From Bipolaris cookei (lineage: Eukaryota; Ascomycota; Dothideomycetes; Pleosporales; Pleosporaceae): 64,000 nt of DNA. The position numbers and the translations under genes are program-made. Of the stretch, positions 1 to 11,580 are shown in pieces; position 1 is the stretch's first letter; every line of letters begins with the position of its first letter. The DNA is taken from NCBI GenBank assembly GCA_002286855.1, contig NRSV01000038.1:51206-115205 (forward strand), given 5' to 3'. A model generated the notes under the pieces. The model saw only the letters and a program-made list of their open reading frames with translations. It was not told the DNA's origin and did not search any database.

Positions 1-1
1 C

Positions 2-442
2 CGCCCTCACAACACAGCCACGCCCGAGAATCCCTATGCACAGCACAACCTAGCTGCCCAGCACTCAGCCTTTGCGCCCTCCCAACCCTACGACCCCAAT
101 GCCCCCTACCGACCCAACCCATACTCGGCAGGCGCCCCACAAGGCGGTCAATATGATCGCGAAGGCCATCTCTTGCGCGAAAACACCTTCTTCAACAAAA
201 CCTCGGAGCAACTAGACGAGTTCCTCGACAGGGGAAGAGCCGTGCTCGGCGATCTTGGCCAGCAGAGAGATATGCTCAAGGGCACCCAGAGAAGGCTATA
301 TACGGTTGCCAATACCCTCGGCATCAGCGGAGACACGATACGCATGGTGGAGAGGCGAGCAAAACAGGACAAGTGGATCTTCTGGGGTGGCGTCGTCGTC
401 TTTTTCCTCTTCTGCTGGCTCGTCATACACTATCTACGCTAA
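2..442 (+). CDS. BOS1: BOS1-type v-SNARE, 3' part (5' end outside window)
   Basis: The frame is open from base 2 to a TAA at 440-442, giving the last 146 residues of a protein whose start lies left of the window. After a proline/asparagine/tyrosine-rich linker, the C-terminal ~90 residues form a SNARE helix (starting around SEQLDEFLDRGRAVLGDL), then the segment ANTLGISGDTIRMVERRAKQ and a single hydrophobic anchor (WIFWGGVVVFFLFCWLVIHY) with only two residues behind it. This tail-anchored layout and the 'ANTLG..R.TI...ERR..QDKW' pattern are those of Bos1/GOSR2, the SNARE that acts in ER-to-Golgi vesicle fusion. Family assignment is from recognition of the motif, not from a search. The Pro/Asn-rich linker before the SNARE motif seems long. 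No intron is seen in the visible part. Confidence 0.85.
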   Translation, partial: RPHNTATPENPYAQHNLAAQHSAFAPSQPYDPNAPYRPNPYSAGAPQGGQYDREGHLLRENTFFNKTSEQLDEFLDRGRAVLGDLGQQRDMLKGTQRRLYTVANTLGISGDTIRMVERRAKQDKWIFWGGVVVFFLFCWLVIHYLR

Positions 443-1150
443 TGCCAATCGACTTGGTTTCCTTTTGCATCAATTTGGGCGTATTCAATTGAGTCAGCAA
501 GGCGTCAGGCGCATTCAACATAGTGAGGGGTTACGAGCTTTCATTGCATGGCAGGACATCATTGGCCTAAGGTGCCATCATGTGTTCCTTCATGTCTAGG
601 GTTGCCCATAGACTCCAGCTGCAACTGGCACAGAAAAATACTATAATTTATTGATGGTTTCATCCAACAGTTCATACTTGGTTGTGGGCCTAGTCTTATT
701 GGTAAGCATACCTCTAATCAAATCCTTCCGACATGAGCTGTTGGTCATACACCATCCTTTTTAGGTTGCACAGATTTGCTACTAGAGATATATGGGATGA
801 CTACCAGCATCCGGCAAACTATTATTGCTCTAACCTAGTTTAGTACCATCTCACTTCACAGAACCTAGTCTTTGCGAGTTGTAGCTGTACTGTGGTATAA
901 CACGAAAGTAGAAGCTATTATTCTAGAGGGGGTATCGTAATACGATGGGGTTGCCCCTGCCTTCCAAATCGGGCAGTACAAACCTATCGTTCCTACTCAA
1001 ATGCCAAGTCCATTTAGTTCACTTTAGCCTAAACAAAAAAAACATCTTGTCTCTCAGTACAACTACTATTCCATCCTCTCCTTCCGGACAAAGTATCTGA
1101 CCACAAGAAAAAACGCTGGATAGGGCATCTAAAACCCCGACTATTATCCA
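443..1150. other. intergenic, no gene seen
   Basis: About 700 bp between the BOS1 stop and the stop of the minus-strand gene. It is the shared 3' flank of two convergent genes. Only short frames without recognisable content occur here; A/T-rich runs near 1030-1110 may belong to polyadenylation regions. Confidence 0.6.
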
Positions 1151-1960
1151 TCAATATGCGCCACGTAGGAGACGATCAAGCTTTCCATTCACATTCTCTA
1201 GTGTTTCCTGCATCTCCCGCTGCTGATACTGGATCTTGTTCAGCCTGTCAAAATACTCGTCTTGAGGATATCCGACGGGTGAAATTACGGGAGGCGCCCA
1301 TGCCGGGTTGATAAAAGCTGGGACTTCAAGTCGGAAATCGACTTCGCGACATCCATATTTTACGGCAGGTGCTGGCCGTGCTCGAAGGTCAGACCAAGTG
1401 AGTGCTGGGTTTCGCAGTGCTCGGCCATGACGCTGTTGGATGAAGGTAGCCAAAGGGCGGACTGCATGCGATTCTTGAACTTTTTCTGCTGCTTTCTTCC
1501 AGTCTGCCAAGTACTCGCTTTTCTCGCAGCGGTTAATCTTGCTCTTGGTATGGTCACAGAAAGTGGACAACGCTTCGGCTAGCAGCGAGGACTCAAACTT
1601 CTGCGCTAATTGCACTAGAATGATGAACGTATGCCGCAAGTATTGGAGTTCTTTGGGTCGATATGCGTTGTTGAGGCACTCCTGATCAAGATAGTGCTGG
1701 AGGACCTGACGAACACGCTGTCGCGTCTCCCCGTTGCCATGTTGTGAGTAAGGTCTGAGTATACCGAAGAATTGCTCCAAAGTCTTCTGAACAACCTCCT
1801 TTCGGATGCCGAAACGACCGTTGAAGTGGTTGTGCAGTCTTTGTACCCAGAGGTCCCCATGTACTGAGTTTTCAGACTTCTGTTTGGGAAACCATGCGCG
1901 GAACGTTTGCGCGTCCACCCATATCTGCCTTTTTCCTATGTGGATTTCGATGTTCTCCAT
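1151..1960 (-). CDS. uncharacterised protein, about 269 aa
   Basis: Single open frame on the minus strand. I place the start at the ATG at 1960 (MENIEIHIGKRQIWVDAQTF), because the 35 residues added by the upstream ATG at 2065 are of different, low-quality composition; the longer form (304 aa) remains possible. The protein is mostly helical in look, rich in Arg/Gln/Leu, with no signal peptide or membrane segment. The C-terminal 40 residues (LNKIQYQQREMQETLENVNG) look like a coiled coil. I do not recognise a family. The N-terminal 'W.DAQTF..WF.' stretch could be a small DNA- or protein-binding fold, but this is only an impression. Neighbours (BOS1 and niiA) give no functional hint. Confidence 0.6.
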   Translation of the reverse strand: MENIEIHIGKRQIWVDAQTFRAWFPKQKSENSVHGDLWVQRLHNHFNGRFGIRKEVVQKTLEQFFGILRPYSQHGNGETRQRVRQVLQHYLDQECLNNAYRPKELQYLRHTFIILVQLAQKFESSLLAEALSTFCDHTKSKINRCEKSEYLADWKKAAEKVQESHAVRPLATFIQQRHGRALRNPALTWSDLRARPAPAVKYGCREVDFRLEVPAFINPAWAPPVISPVGYPQDEYFDRLNKIQYQQREMQETLENVNGKLDRLLRGAY

Positions 1961-2911
1961 GTTCAGATATGGTGTTGGAAAGAGTATGAGAGAGGTCTCA
2001 GAGCAAGAAATAGTTGAAGCTGTTGCGGTCTTTTTGATGAGAAATAGATTATACCTGCTTACCACGTTTAAGTCAGAATCTCACTATTATGTATTACTCT
2101 CACTCGGCCGAACCACCACATCAGTCCATCCACCAAACTAGTTCGACAGTTCAGCCGTCTCGGCTACATTCTTTTGTTATACGGCTTGTGAACATGTTTG
2201 CTCCCAACGCCATTTAATGCTCAGACATCCAAGCATCATGCCCCAATATGGTTGCCACTTTGGACACGTCAGCCCAAGGTTACAACGGCACATCCCGATA
2301 TGAGTATATCCAACCATATGCATTTTTTCCCTCGTTTTTTACGTTCACTTGCCAGTAACAAACCTGTAACGTTACATTAGCTTTGGTAGGCCCAAAACAC
2401 CGCCACCCAACACTTGCAGACTAATAGTTTCTTTCCGAGAGAGTGTGTTGGTTTGAACATATCATGACCCATTAGTAGTTACCATAGGACGAGCTGTTCA
2501 TTTAAAACGGTCTTGTGAGCGGCTGCCGAACAAACTACCAAAACTATGGTAAAATGACCACCCCCAGCATCTCATACCAGACGTAAAACTAATGAAGACA
2601 TTGCTTGTCACCACCAAGATCCATCTGCCTTACTTTTCAAACAGGTCCATAGTATCTAAACTGGTTTCGAGGCAGACATTCACTGTGTATTAATAACCGC
2701 CAGACGGGTTGAAAGCAAAGCAGTCAACATACGGCACAATCACAACTTCAATACCTAAAGATGACAACACCACACATTCCAAAACATGCAAGTAGGATCG
2801 AGAGAAACAAATCAAAAAAGCCTTAATCTAGCCATGTATGGGAATCTTGCACCAACCCAGCCAAAAAACGCCACACTAAATGCTTCCACACTCCTCGTCC
2901 CCCGCCACCCT
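1961..2911. other. intergenic, no gene seen
   Basis: About 950 bp holding the promoter of the minus-strand unknown gene and the 3' flank of niiA. Short frames here do not look like protein. Nothing specific recognised. Confidence 0.55.
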
Positions 2912-5900
2912 TTACCAATCCAACCCCCCAGCACCCCTCTCCCCACCAGCCAGTATCTGCGCCGCCTTCCCCTTCTCCCCCAATCCCCCCTCAAGATGCG
3001 AAACCGGCACGCCCTTCCTCCCCTTAAGCTGCAACCTCTGCAACTTCTTATCGAGCGCCACAAACGGATCCTCCGTTTCACTCTTCTTAATCTTAAACTT
3101 GCTCGTCCCCAATACGCTATCCAACTCCTCCACACTCGGCAGCTTAACATACAACCACCCATCGCTACGCTCTTCAATCGGGAAAACAGCAATATTGACA
3201 GACTCGTCGTTTGCGCATTTACCTGCGTTTTCGCCGGAGAGTTCGTAGTTGCGTTTGTGGTAGGGGCACGAAACCCAGAGTTTGTTGGTTGCGAGGTCGT
3301 CGCCGATGAGGCCGTCGGAGAGCACGAAGGCGCGCTTGTGCGGGCACATTTGCTGCGTGCAGTAGTATTTGCCGCGAACTTTGAAGACGGCGAGTTGCGT
3401 GTCGCCGCGCTTGATGGCTTTGCTGTCGCCTGTGTCTGCGTCCTGGAACTCTGAGGCTTGGACGAGGGGTTGCCAGGAAAGCTCTGTCCATTTTGTGCCG
3501 CGGAAGTCTTCGGTGACGGAATCTTTGGGCCAGTAGGAGGGATGTTCCTGGCCGCGTTCTTGCGTGGGCTCGATGGTGTCGACGATGTTTTCCGATGTGT
3601 TTGCGAATTGGGAGAACCAGGCGCGTTTCTTGGGGTCTTTGAGGACTTCAGTCCATTCGCAGAAGAAGGTCCCGACAAGATCTTCCATTTGCTTCTCTAG
3701 ATCGGCGCAGATGCCAAGTTTGTCTTGAAGGATGACCTCCTGTAGGTACTTGATACCGCCCGGGAGGTTCTCCATCCATCGGGCTGTTCTTTGCAGCTTG
3801 TCAGCCGTCCGGATGTAGAATGCAAGATAGCGATCGAGAATGGGGACCACGTCATCTGGTGGCACGTCTTTGGCCAATAGCTCGGAATGCCTGGGCTTTG
3901 CACCACCGTTGCCACCGACAAAGATATTGAATCCCTTTTCGGTAGCAATGAGACCAAAATCCTTGTTTTGGGCCTCTGCGCATTCGCGGACACAGCCCGA
4001 AACTCCGCCTTTGAACTTGTGTGGACCACGAATGGACTTGTAGCGCTCTTCTAGACGCACAGCCATGCCTACACTATCGCCAATGCCGAAGCGGCACCAT
4101 GTGGTTCCAACACATGATTTGACGGTTCGAAGCGACTTGGCGTACGCATGGCCAGACTCCATGCCGCCGTCGACGAGTTCTTGCCAGATGTCTGGGAGAT
4201 CTTGTTTTCGCGCGCCAAACATGTCGATGCGCTGGCCGCCTGTAATCTTGGTGTAGAGGTTGTATTTCTTCGCCACTGTTCCGATGATGATGAGCTTCTC
4301 CGGTGTGATCTCGCCGCCAGAAACTCGGGGAACGACGGAAAATGTGCCGTTGCGCTGAATGTTGGCCAGAAATCGATCGTTTGTATCTTGGAGACCTCGG
4401 TTGTTTACCTCAAGGAGATGTTTGTTGTAAAGCGAAGAGATGATGCTTCCAATGGTCGGTTTGCAGGCCTCGCATCCCAGGGAATTGGCGTCCTTTCCTG
4501 CTTCCTTCATCACAGCAGCGAAATCCTTGAGGCCCTTGACGTAGATGATGTTGAAGAGGTCGGCGCGCGAGTACTCAAAGTGTGGGCAGAGATGGTTCTT
4601 GACCTCATTGCCCATGGACGCCATGGTCTTGTTAAAAATGGTTTGGACGAGCGGCATGCAGCCGCCGCAGCCAGTGCCGGCTTTGGTGCAAGACTTGACA
4701 TCGCCAATGCTCTTGCAAGTTCCGTCTTTGGTAGCATTGACTACATCGCCTTTGGTGACGTTGTGGCATGAACAGATTTGAGTTTCATCGGATCTTCAAG
4801 TTGTCAGTGAGAATAGTCTAATGTTGATCGCTTCTTTACTCACAGGTCAGAACCATCATCGTCACCCTTTTGTGCGCCAACAATCAGCTCGCTGGGTGGT
4901 ATCTCGAGCGGTTTCTGGTTTTTCACCATGGGTACAAGCTTGATGTAGTCTTTCGTATCGCCAATCATCATGCCGCCCAGCAGATACTTTCCGTCCATAG
5001 TAAACAAATACTTCTTGTAGACCTGCTGGAACGGATCCTTATACGTGAGTGCCTTGACTGGTGGTGGCGCCGGTCCATCTGTCAGATTCTTGACCTTATC
5101 TCGCGTCGTTTTCGCATTCAGCTCCTTGCTATCAGCACGCTGGCGTCCAGGTAAGTTCTTGGGTCCATCGCGATCGGCAAAGAAGTCACCAAAACTTGCA
5201 ACTTCGACACCTAGCAGCTTGAGTTTTGTGCTGAGATCTGGAGCTTTGAACTTTCGCGGTGCGTGTGCTTTCGCTTGGGTCAAGTTAAAAGCTAGTACGT
5301 CGGCCATCTCGACACCAGGGGCGATAAGGCCAAAGGTTTGGTTTTCCCAGCTTGCACACTCGCCAATGGCATAGATGTCGCGTTGAGATGTTGCCAGATC
5401 GTGTCCAACGACTATGCCGCCTCCTCTGTCAGCACATTTGATGCCGGCTTTCCTGGCCAGCTCATCTCGGGCTTTGATCCCAATCTACAGATGTCAGTTT
5501 TGGTCGTCATTTCAGAATACCAAAAATACTTACCGCGAAGCAAATGCAAGAACACTCCATCACTTCACCGTCCTCAAATACCACACCCTTAACAAAGTTG
5601 TCCTCGGTAGTCAGAATTTTGCCCACCCTCTTACTTAGCATTACGTCCAGGCCTAATGCTCGTACTTGCTCCACAACCATACCACCGGCATCGCCATCTA
5701 ATTGCCTCGACAGCACCCATCGGTTCCTCTCAATCAGCTTGACTTTGGTAAAGTCTTCTAGATCCATCATCGCATGTGCAGCTTCGAGACCGAGCAGACC
5801 GCCGCCTACGACTGCGCCAGTAGTGCCTTTTCGTGAAGAAGAAAATTCAATTAATCTTTGCAAATCGTCGATGGTGCGGTATACGAATACACCTTGTGCA

Positions 5901-6587
5901 TCGTGACCGGGCGTGTGTCGGGGAAGAAGCGCATCAGAACCCGTTGCCAGAACTAGGATGTCGTATGATACGGTCTCTCCAGATGATGTTTTGACCGTCT
6001 TCTCCTCGGAATTAATCTCGGTGACAAGAGTGTTGAGGTGGTAACTCAACGCGCCTTCTGGCATGGAGGAATACTGCAATAAAGTTAGACTCAAAAACAT
6101 CTACTATGGTGACTACAACGAACCCATTCTTGCGGGTTCAGATACAAGTTTTCCACTTGGCGGTGTTGGAAGAAGCTAGTTAAGCCAACTCGGTTGTATG
6201 CAAAATGTGGCTCTTCGCCAATGACGACAACATCGTATTCTCTCCGCTTAACATCGTACTTCATCAGTTTTTCACTGGGAATGAATCAGCTTCCGCAATA
6301 AATATCTCGTCGATATTCAAAACTTACATAAAGGCAATGCCAACCATACCCAACCCTACGACCACGATTCTTTTCCGTGGGCGATCATTATTGATCTCCC
6401 CCTTCTTCTCCAGATCTGCTACCTTTTCAGGTAGTTTGTTTGCTTCCGCATCGTTCCATTGCCGATTTGATATGTTTCCATCCTTTGATCCCCAGGTCGC
6501 TGTGATGTGGCGGTCACCCGGCGGCGAGTGTGATTCACCTGATGAAGGCTCAATGCCTTGTGTGACAATCGGTTCCATTTCCGCCAT
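2912..6587 (-). CDS. niiA: assimilatory nitrite reductase [NAD(P)H], siroheme/4Fe-4S, five exons
   Basis: Reduces nitrite to ammonium in the cytosol with NAD(P)H, the second step of nitrate assimilation. Exons: 6587-6328, 6274-6124, 6073-5534, 5484-4844, 4793-2912; all junctions are GT-AG and the phases add up to 1157 residues, close to the ~1100 of Aspergillus NiiA. Domains in order: FAD site VVVGLGMVG (about 74-86), NAD site GAVVGGGLLGLEAAH (about 223-238), a BFD-like [2Fe-2S] region with CSCHN and CGGCM (about 533-577), then the siroheme domain. The 4Fe-4S/siroheme ligands are Cys758 and Cys764 (CVGTTWC) and Cys798 and Cys802 (CVREC). A Rieske-type [2Fe-2S] centre follows: Cys1014/His1016 in CPHK and Cys1040/His1043 in CPYH. 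All key residues are present, so it should be functional. It lies directly downstream of niaD on the same strand; GATA-type (AreA) and NirA-type boxes occur upstream. Confidence 0.95.
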
Positions 6588-7701
6588 TGCGATCTCAAGG
6601 CAACTGCTCAGACAGTTTTGTAGCAGGTATTCTCAGGAATATCGTCGTGAACTCAGTTACGAGGGCACGGCGCAATACCACTATCCGCCTACACCAAAAA
6701 CACAGCAAAAGCACAAATAGACCAGAAGAAAAAAGCAGAGCAGACGTAGCAAGATACGAAAGAAAGGCGTAAACCTCGGCTTGATAAGTTAAAAATACAA
6801 GAACAGCACCTAGCCACAGAAAAACTCCCGTAGCACAAAAACTACGCCCTCTAGGTTAATACATCTAGCCCACCTCCGCGCACCACGCACACGCGGGCAA
6901 ATCAGACCACTCCCGAACCCTCCTCGCTCCTAAACTGCACTTACATCATACAAACTCCTCTCTCTCAATCCACTCATACGCACCCGCAACCTCCTCCGCG
7001 GTGCCTACGGAAATGCATCGTAATCTTCCCCCAGCACAACTATCTCCGGTACTTTACTAGCGCCAAGACGAGCGGGTAAGACGTCAATACGCAGCCCCCC
7101 CCCGCCCCCAATCGATTTAGCCTACTAAAGACGGCATCTGTTGATTATCTTCGCGGGGGTTCTTAGTGGGTGCGAAGGGCAGACAGGGTCGCGTGTCTGT
7201 GGTTGCAGGTTCTCCGTGGAGATCGTGGCTTGAAGGTTGGGGGTGGTTTGGGTTGCTTATCGCGAGGTGGACCGAGATAGGCATGGCTTGGCGGCAGGGA
7301 TTGGGATAGTCTTATCAGCGGGTTGAAGGGGGCATCGGAGATGCTGGGGGTTGATGATGCGTTTCCGATGGGTGTTTTCTGGGAGTTTTGGATAGGTGTG
7401 GTTTGGGGGTTTCGAGACGAGATATTGGGAAAAGGGGCTGAAGATGTAGATGAGGACTTTGTGCGCTTGAGAAGGTTTTTTGTCTTGAAATCGATTCAGA
7501 TAGAGAAAGTGCATCGCGATAACACACTTTGTTTCCAACGGTACACAACCATTAAGTCACAGTAAATCCAGCGCCGTACTATACGATTTACCTGATTGAG
7601 TATAAGAGAGCAAAAAACAATTACCATATACCAACCAGACCCAATGGTCCAACATGACAGAATACCGAACAACGCTTGCCTTGTATGCATGCTGTGAACA
7701 A
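6588..7701. other. niaD-niiA intergenic region (niiA promoter, niaD 3' end)
   Basis: About 1.1 kb separates the niiA start from the niaD stop. It contains HGATAR-type GATA sites suited to the nitrogen regulator AreA/NIT2: 6782-6787 (TGATAA), 7275-7280 (AGATAG), 7312-7317 (TTATCA, reverse) and 7498-7503 (AGATAG), besides the NirA-type boxes listed separately. A run of C at about 7090-7107 is present. An 80-codon plus-strand frame at 7323-7565 is not convincing as a gene. Confidence 0.6.
6994..7001 (+). promoter_or_regulatory. NirA/NIT4-type box CTCCGCGG
   Basis: CTCCGCGG matches the published NirA consensus CTCCGHGG at all eight positions and contains the TCCGCGG core bound by Neurospora NIT4. 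It lies about 407 bp upstream of the niiA ATG, in a pathway where nitrate induction needs this factor. A second, 7-of-8 match (CTCCGCGC) is at 6874-6881. An 8-bp match can occur by chance, but the context is right. Binding is inferred. Confidence 0.6.
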
Positions 7702-10532
7702 CTAAAAAACCAAAATCTCATCCTCTCCCCATCCCAACTTCCCAAGCACCTCACATATCGCCTTCTCCAACGCCTCCGGTCCACAAACCAAAACCATGCT
7801 ATCTCCCTCCCCCCTCACACACTCCTCCTTGAGCATCGCCTCCCCGATCCGTCCTCTCCGTCCATTCCACTCCTCATTGCCCTGTGTCAACGTATGCAAA
7901 ATCCTGCATCTATCCTCGTTCCCCCTCGCAAAAGCATCTAGATCCTCTCTGCAAAGTATATCCTCAACAGTGCGATTTCCATACAACACAGTGCAACGTG
8001 TAGTGTCTTCCTTGTCCTGTATGACTGCGCGTAGGACCTGGTAAATGGGCGTGATACCGCTTCCACCGCAGATCATGTAGAAGCGTTTTACTTGTTTCGT
8101 TTGCTTGCCGTTGATACTGCAGAGGCCGCGGCCTAGGTATTCAAATTTGCCGATGGGGCCTTTGACGTCGAGACCGTGGCCGAGGGGGATGGCATCAAGT
8201 GCTTTTGTCATTTTGCCGCCGGCGCGAGAGGGCGTGTCGGCGTATACTTTGATGAGGATGTCGCAGTAGCCCTTTTGGTTTGTTTGGGATATAGGTGTGT
8301 ATGAGCGGATGATGGCCTCGCGAGTGACTGGGTCGCGAAGTCGAAGCATGAGGTGCTGACCGGTGGGTAAGCCAAGAGTTTGGTCACCATGATCGAGTTT
8401 GAAGCGGAAGATGTGCGTGTCTGATGAGATCTTCTTCTTTGATTGGAGACGAGCCTGGCGCCATTCTCGAGGGTGAAGAAAGACGGGTCGTGGCTCAGTG
8501 GATTCTGTACTCGCTTGGCCTTGTGCCAGAGCCTTCTGAGAGGCTTCGTCCAAGGTGCCAATGTGATAATCTGGCATCATCTTTTTTGCTGTTTCGCTGT
8601 CTGCAAGTTGTCAGTATCTCTACTCCATGTCGAGTTCCAGCATATGTCTTACGAATCGCCATGAACTCATCAGTAGCATCCGTTGCTGCGGCGCTCACAA
8701 TGCTTTGTGCACCGCCGGGATGCCCTTCCAAAAACGCAGTGCCATCGTACACTTCTCCGTTCAAAACAAACCATGGATTCTCTGCCTTGTCATGCTCTCG
8801 TAGCTCATCAATACCAATGACCCTATCAATTCCATCCTTGGTCATTTTAATGTCTTTGATCTGTTCGATCTCGGTATGTTCTGGCTCCTCGTTGCCCACC
8901 TTCTCTCCCCAGTGGCCGTTGGAAAGATTACCGCCAGCCTTCTTGACGCGCTCCATCCACCCGCCAGGCATCAGAGCAGGTTGAGTAGGATGTTCGAACC
9001 GCAGTGTGCCATTTTCCTTATGTATCACAATTCGGAACCAGGGATTGTTCATCATACCCAGGACGCTCCAGTACATGTCTTTTGGTTGCACGCACATAGC
9101 TTCGTCCATGACTCTGACTACAATGTCATCTGCTTGTTTGAGTTCCTCGGTTGAGATTTTAATGTCCCAAAAACACCAGCAGAAGCTTGTTTCACGCCAG
9201 TCCATATCCAATCTTGCGTCATACAGCTGTCGATCATCAAAAGCACGGTATTTGTCTTCTGGATAGTCGATGTTTGCAAGTCGCCATGATTTCCCTTGGT
9301 CCAAGGACAGTTCGCAACGTGTTACGCGCCGGCCGCCACCACTATAGGCATAGCCACGTACGTTGTAGGAGCTCTGACTCGAGGAAAGGCCCAATTCCTC
9401 TCCGTGTTGGGGGAAAGCAATGGCTGAATTAGGCGAAAGATCATAGATGGCATACCGCTCGTCCATCCACCATTTGGTGTTCTTTGCCGCTTCATCTGGG
9501 TCGACCACGGTAGGCAGTACTCTGTTGTCGTAGATGTGGTACCAGTTGTCACTAGGCTCAGCAGTGACAATCAGCTTTTTTAGCCACTTGACACTTCTGC
9601 CGCCAATTTGGCCAGGTATCACGGCTCGCAATGGTTTGCCATGATCGGGTCTTAGCATCTCGCCGTTCATTTTGTGTGCTAACATAATTCCTCGGTTAGG
9701 ATCCATGACCCAATTGAGTTTTACTGAAGTACCGTAATACCCATTAGGCTACGTGAAGTGTCAGTAGTCAGAAGATGCATTGAAGATTACAACTTACGAG
9801 TTTGTCAGCCCCCTCCATGCAAATGTACTTAGCTTTCCGCAGAGGCTTCGCTCGTTCAATAACGTCCTTCATCACCACGCCGGTGAAAAGTGCGGTGGAA
9901 ACTCCAGCTGGACCCCACGAGAAGCCCTTGCTCTTTCTTACCACATTTTGTTCTTTTCGTCTGTTGCCAGCACAAACCAAAGTAATAGGATATGTCACGT
10001 TCTCGTACTCTTCTAGTAGTTGCCGCAGCGTAATCTTGAGTGGATTTTCTACCATGCTACAAGAGTTTCAATATCAGAATGCTTTGTAGGGATTAACAAT
10101 GACTCACCCCTCCACGGAGAACTCCCAGTCCAGACACTCGGCATCTTGAACTTCCGGTACTGCTCCATGGTTTCTAACGTAAAAAAGCTCAGGGCTAGTA
10201 AGAAACCCCTCGTTAAACAAATCAGTCAATGGTGCTTCGACATTGAACGGATGCACGCCCGTCAACCGAATCAGCCTCGGATCTCGCGGGACATGCGCAT
10301 CTGGGGTGGATTTGTCAAGGTCTAAAACTTGGGGTGGAGTATTTGCTGGTGGTGGAAGTGGAAAGTCTTCTTGTGTTGAGGTTGAAGTAGTAGATTCGAC
10401 ATCGTTGCCATCGACAGTTTCTGGTGGTGACGGAGGAAGTTGTTTTGATGTGGAGCCTGCACGAGGCTGTAACTGGCGTTCATGAAGAAACGACACGGGG
10501 ACTGCCGCCTGCTTTTGGGTGACTACGCTCAT
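7702..10532 (-). CDS. niaD: assimilatory nitrate reductase [NADPH], four exons
   Basis: Reduces nitrate to nitrite in the cytosol. Exons: 10532-10108, 10056-9798, 9748-8653, 8600-7702; GT-AG junctions with consistent phase give 892 residues, the usual length for fungal NiaD. The start is the ATG at 10532 (MSVVTQKQAAVPV); an in-frame ATG further up (10652) would add a hydrophobic leader unlike a cytosolic enzyme. Domains: molybdopterin-binding domain with ligand Cys170 in CAGNRR; dimerisation domain (about 330-500); cytochrome b5 with the haem motif HPGG at about 571-574; FAD domain with RSYTPIS (about 692-698); NAD(P) domain with GGSGITP (about 771-777); C-terminal end ...CGPEALEKAI and final Phe, as is typical. 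The first ~100 residues are Pro/Ser/Thr-rich, as in other fungal NRs. Its stop is 1.1 kb upstream of the niiA start, same strand. Confidence 0.96.
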
Positions 10533-11580
10533 GGTGCAGATGCAGCGTGCGGTACCTAAACTTAGATTGGTGCCGACAGACGGGTACTGCACTTGGCTAT
10601 GCACAAAGGTAGAACAAAGACCAAGCAAGAAGAAAAAAACAATCAGGCACAAAAGCGGAGTGGATTAATAGAATTTAGAGGTAGCGACGAGATGTTGGAC
10701 TTGAGAAATTATTGGCTTTCAGCTAGATGCTATAGTGCCTCCGGGGCGCAAATCGAGCCTCCAGTGAGTAACAAAGATGATCTTTCCACCAACGTCAGAA
10801 ATTTACATAGGAATACCGCGGAAACCCAACTTCAATCTATGGAGAGGACATCAAACCCTGTATGTCGTCATCGCCTAGACCGTCATCACGGACTAGGCTC
10901 TGGCCATACCGAATTACTGTAGAGTTTTGATATGCGGCCTTATCTTTAACGCTGGAAGAGGACTAGCGCCTGATACGGCGTGGCAAACATTGAGCGATTT
11001 CTGGGCAGCTAGATGATGTTCCTGGCCGGACCGCACAGAGTGGATAAAGTGTGGGGGTTATCGTGGAAGCATTGGGTTGAAGATCTTTTCAGCGGAGATG
11101 CACCATCCGAGCATACTTTCGCCCGCGCCACCACAACTTTGCATAAGCCGCAGTATAGCGCGATTTCAAGCCATATTTGATGCACCAGCTCGGCCTGAGA
11201 CCATGAGCTCTTACGCAGATTGAATGGATTTGCGCGAAGCAAAAGCGTTCGTGACGATGCCAGTCTTGCGACCTGTACAAGTGCATGGCCAATCGGAGCG
11301 CCCGCGCAATGATGGGATTAATGTTTACTTTTTACCACACCAAATCTTGCGTAGTAGAGCCCACCCAGTCTTTGGGGGAGTTCGGAGAAAATATTAGATC
11401 AAACGAACTTGATAATGTTCACCGTAGGTGGACATAGCTGTAAGGCGACCGGCTGTTCTGATGGTCTGGTAGAAACAGTGCGCGCTTCTCCGCGGGATAC
11501 AAGTGCAAAGCGCGCCCGGCGGCCCTAGCCATAAGCGATTAGCCACCTATGACTTTGAAAACATAAAATTTACTTCAAGT
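10533..11580. other. niaD upstream region and helicase 3' flank
   Basis: About 1 kb without a gene. It must hold the niaD promoter. A GATA site in the AreA form (TTATCT, reverse AGATAA) is at 10940-10945. No exact NirA consensus was found; two 7-of-8 matches are described separately. Confidence 0.55.
10739..10823. promoter_or_regulatory. two degenerate NirA/NIT4-like boxes upstream of niaD
   Basis: CTCCGGGG at 10739-10746 (plus) and TTCCGCGG at 10816-10823 (minus) each differ from CTCCGHGG at one position. They sit 207-291 bp upstream of the niaD ATG, a normal distance for such sites. With one mismatch each the call is weak. Confidence 0.25.

Noticed and set aside
2812..3678. Long frames opposite or shifted to niiA exon 5 (for example 288 codons on the minus strand)
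   Set aside because: They overlap the well-supported nitrite reductase exon in another frame and have Ser/Arg-rich shadow composition.
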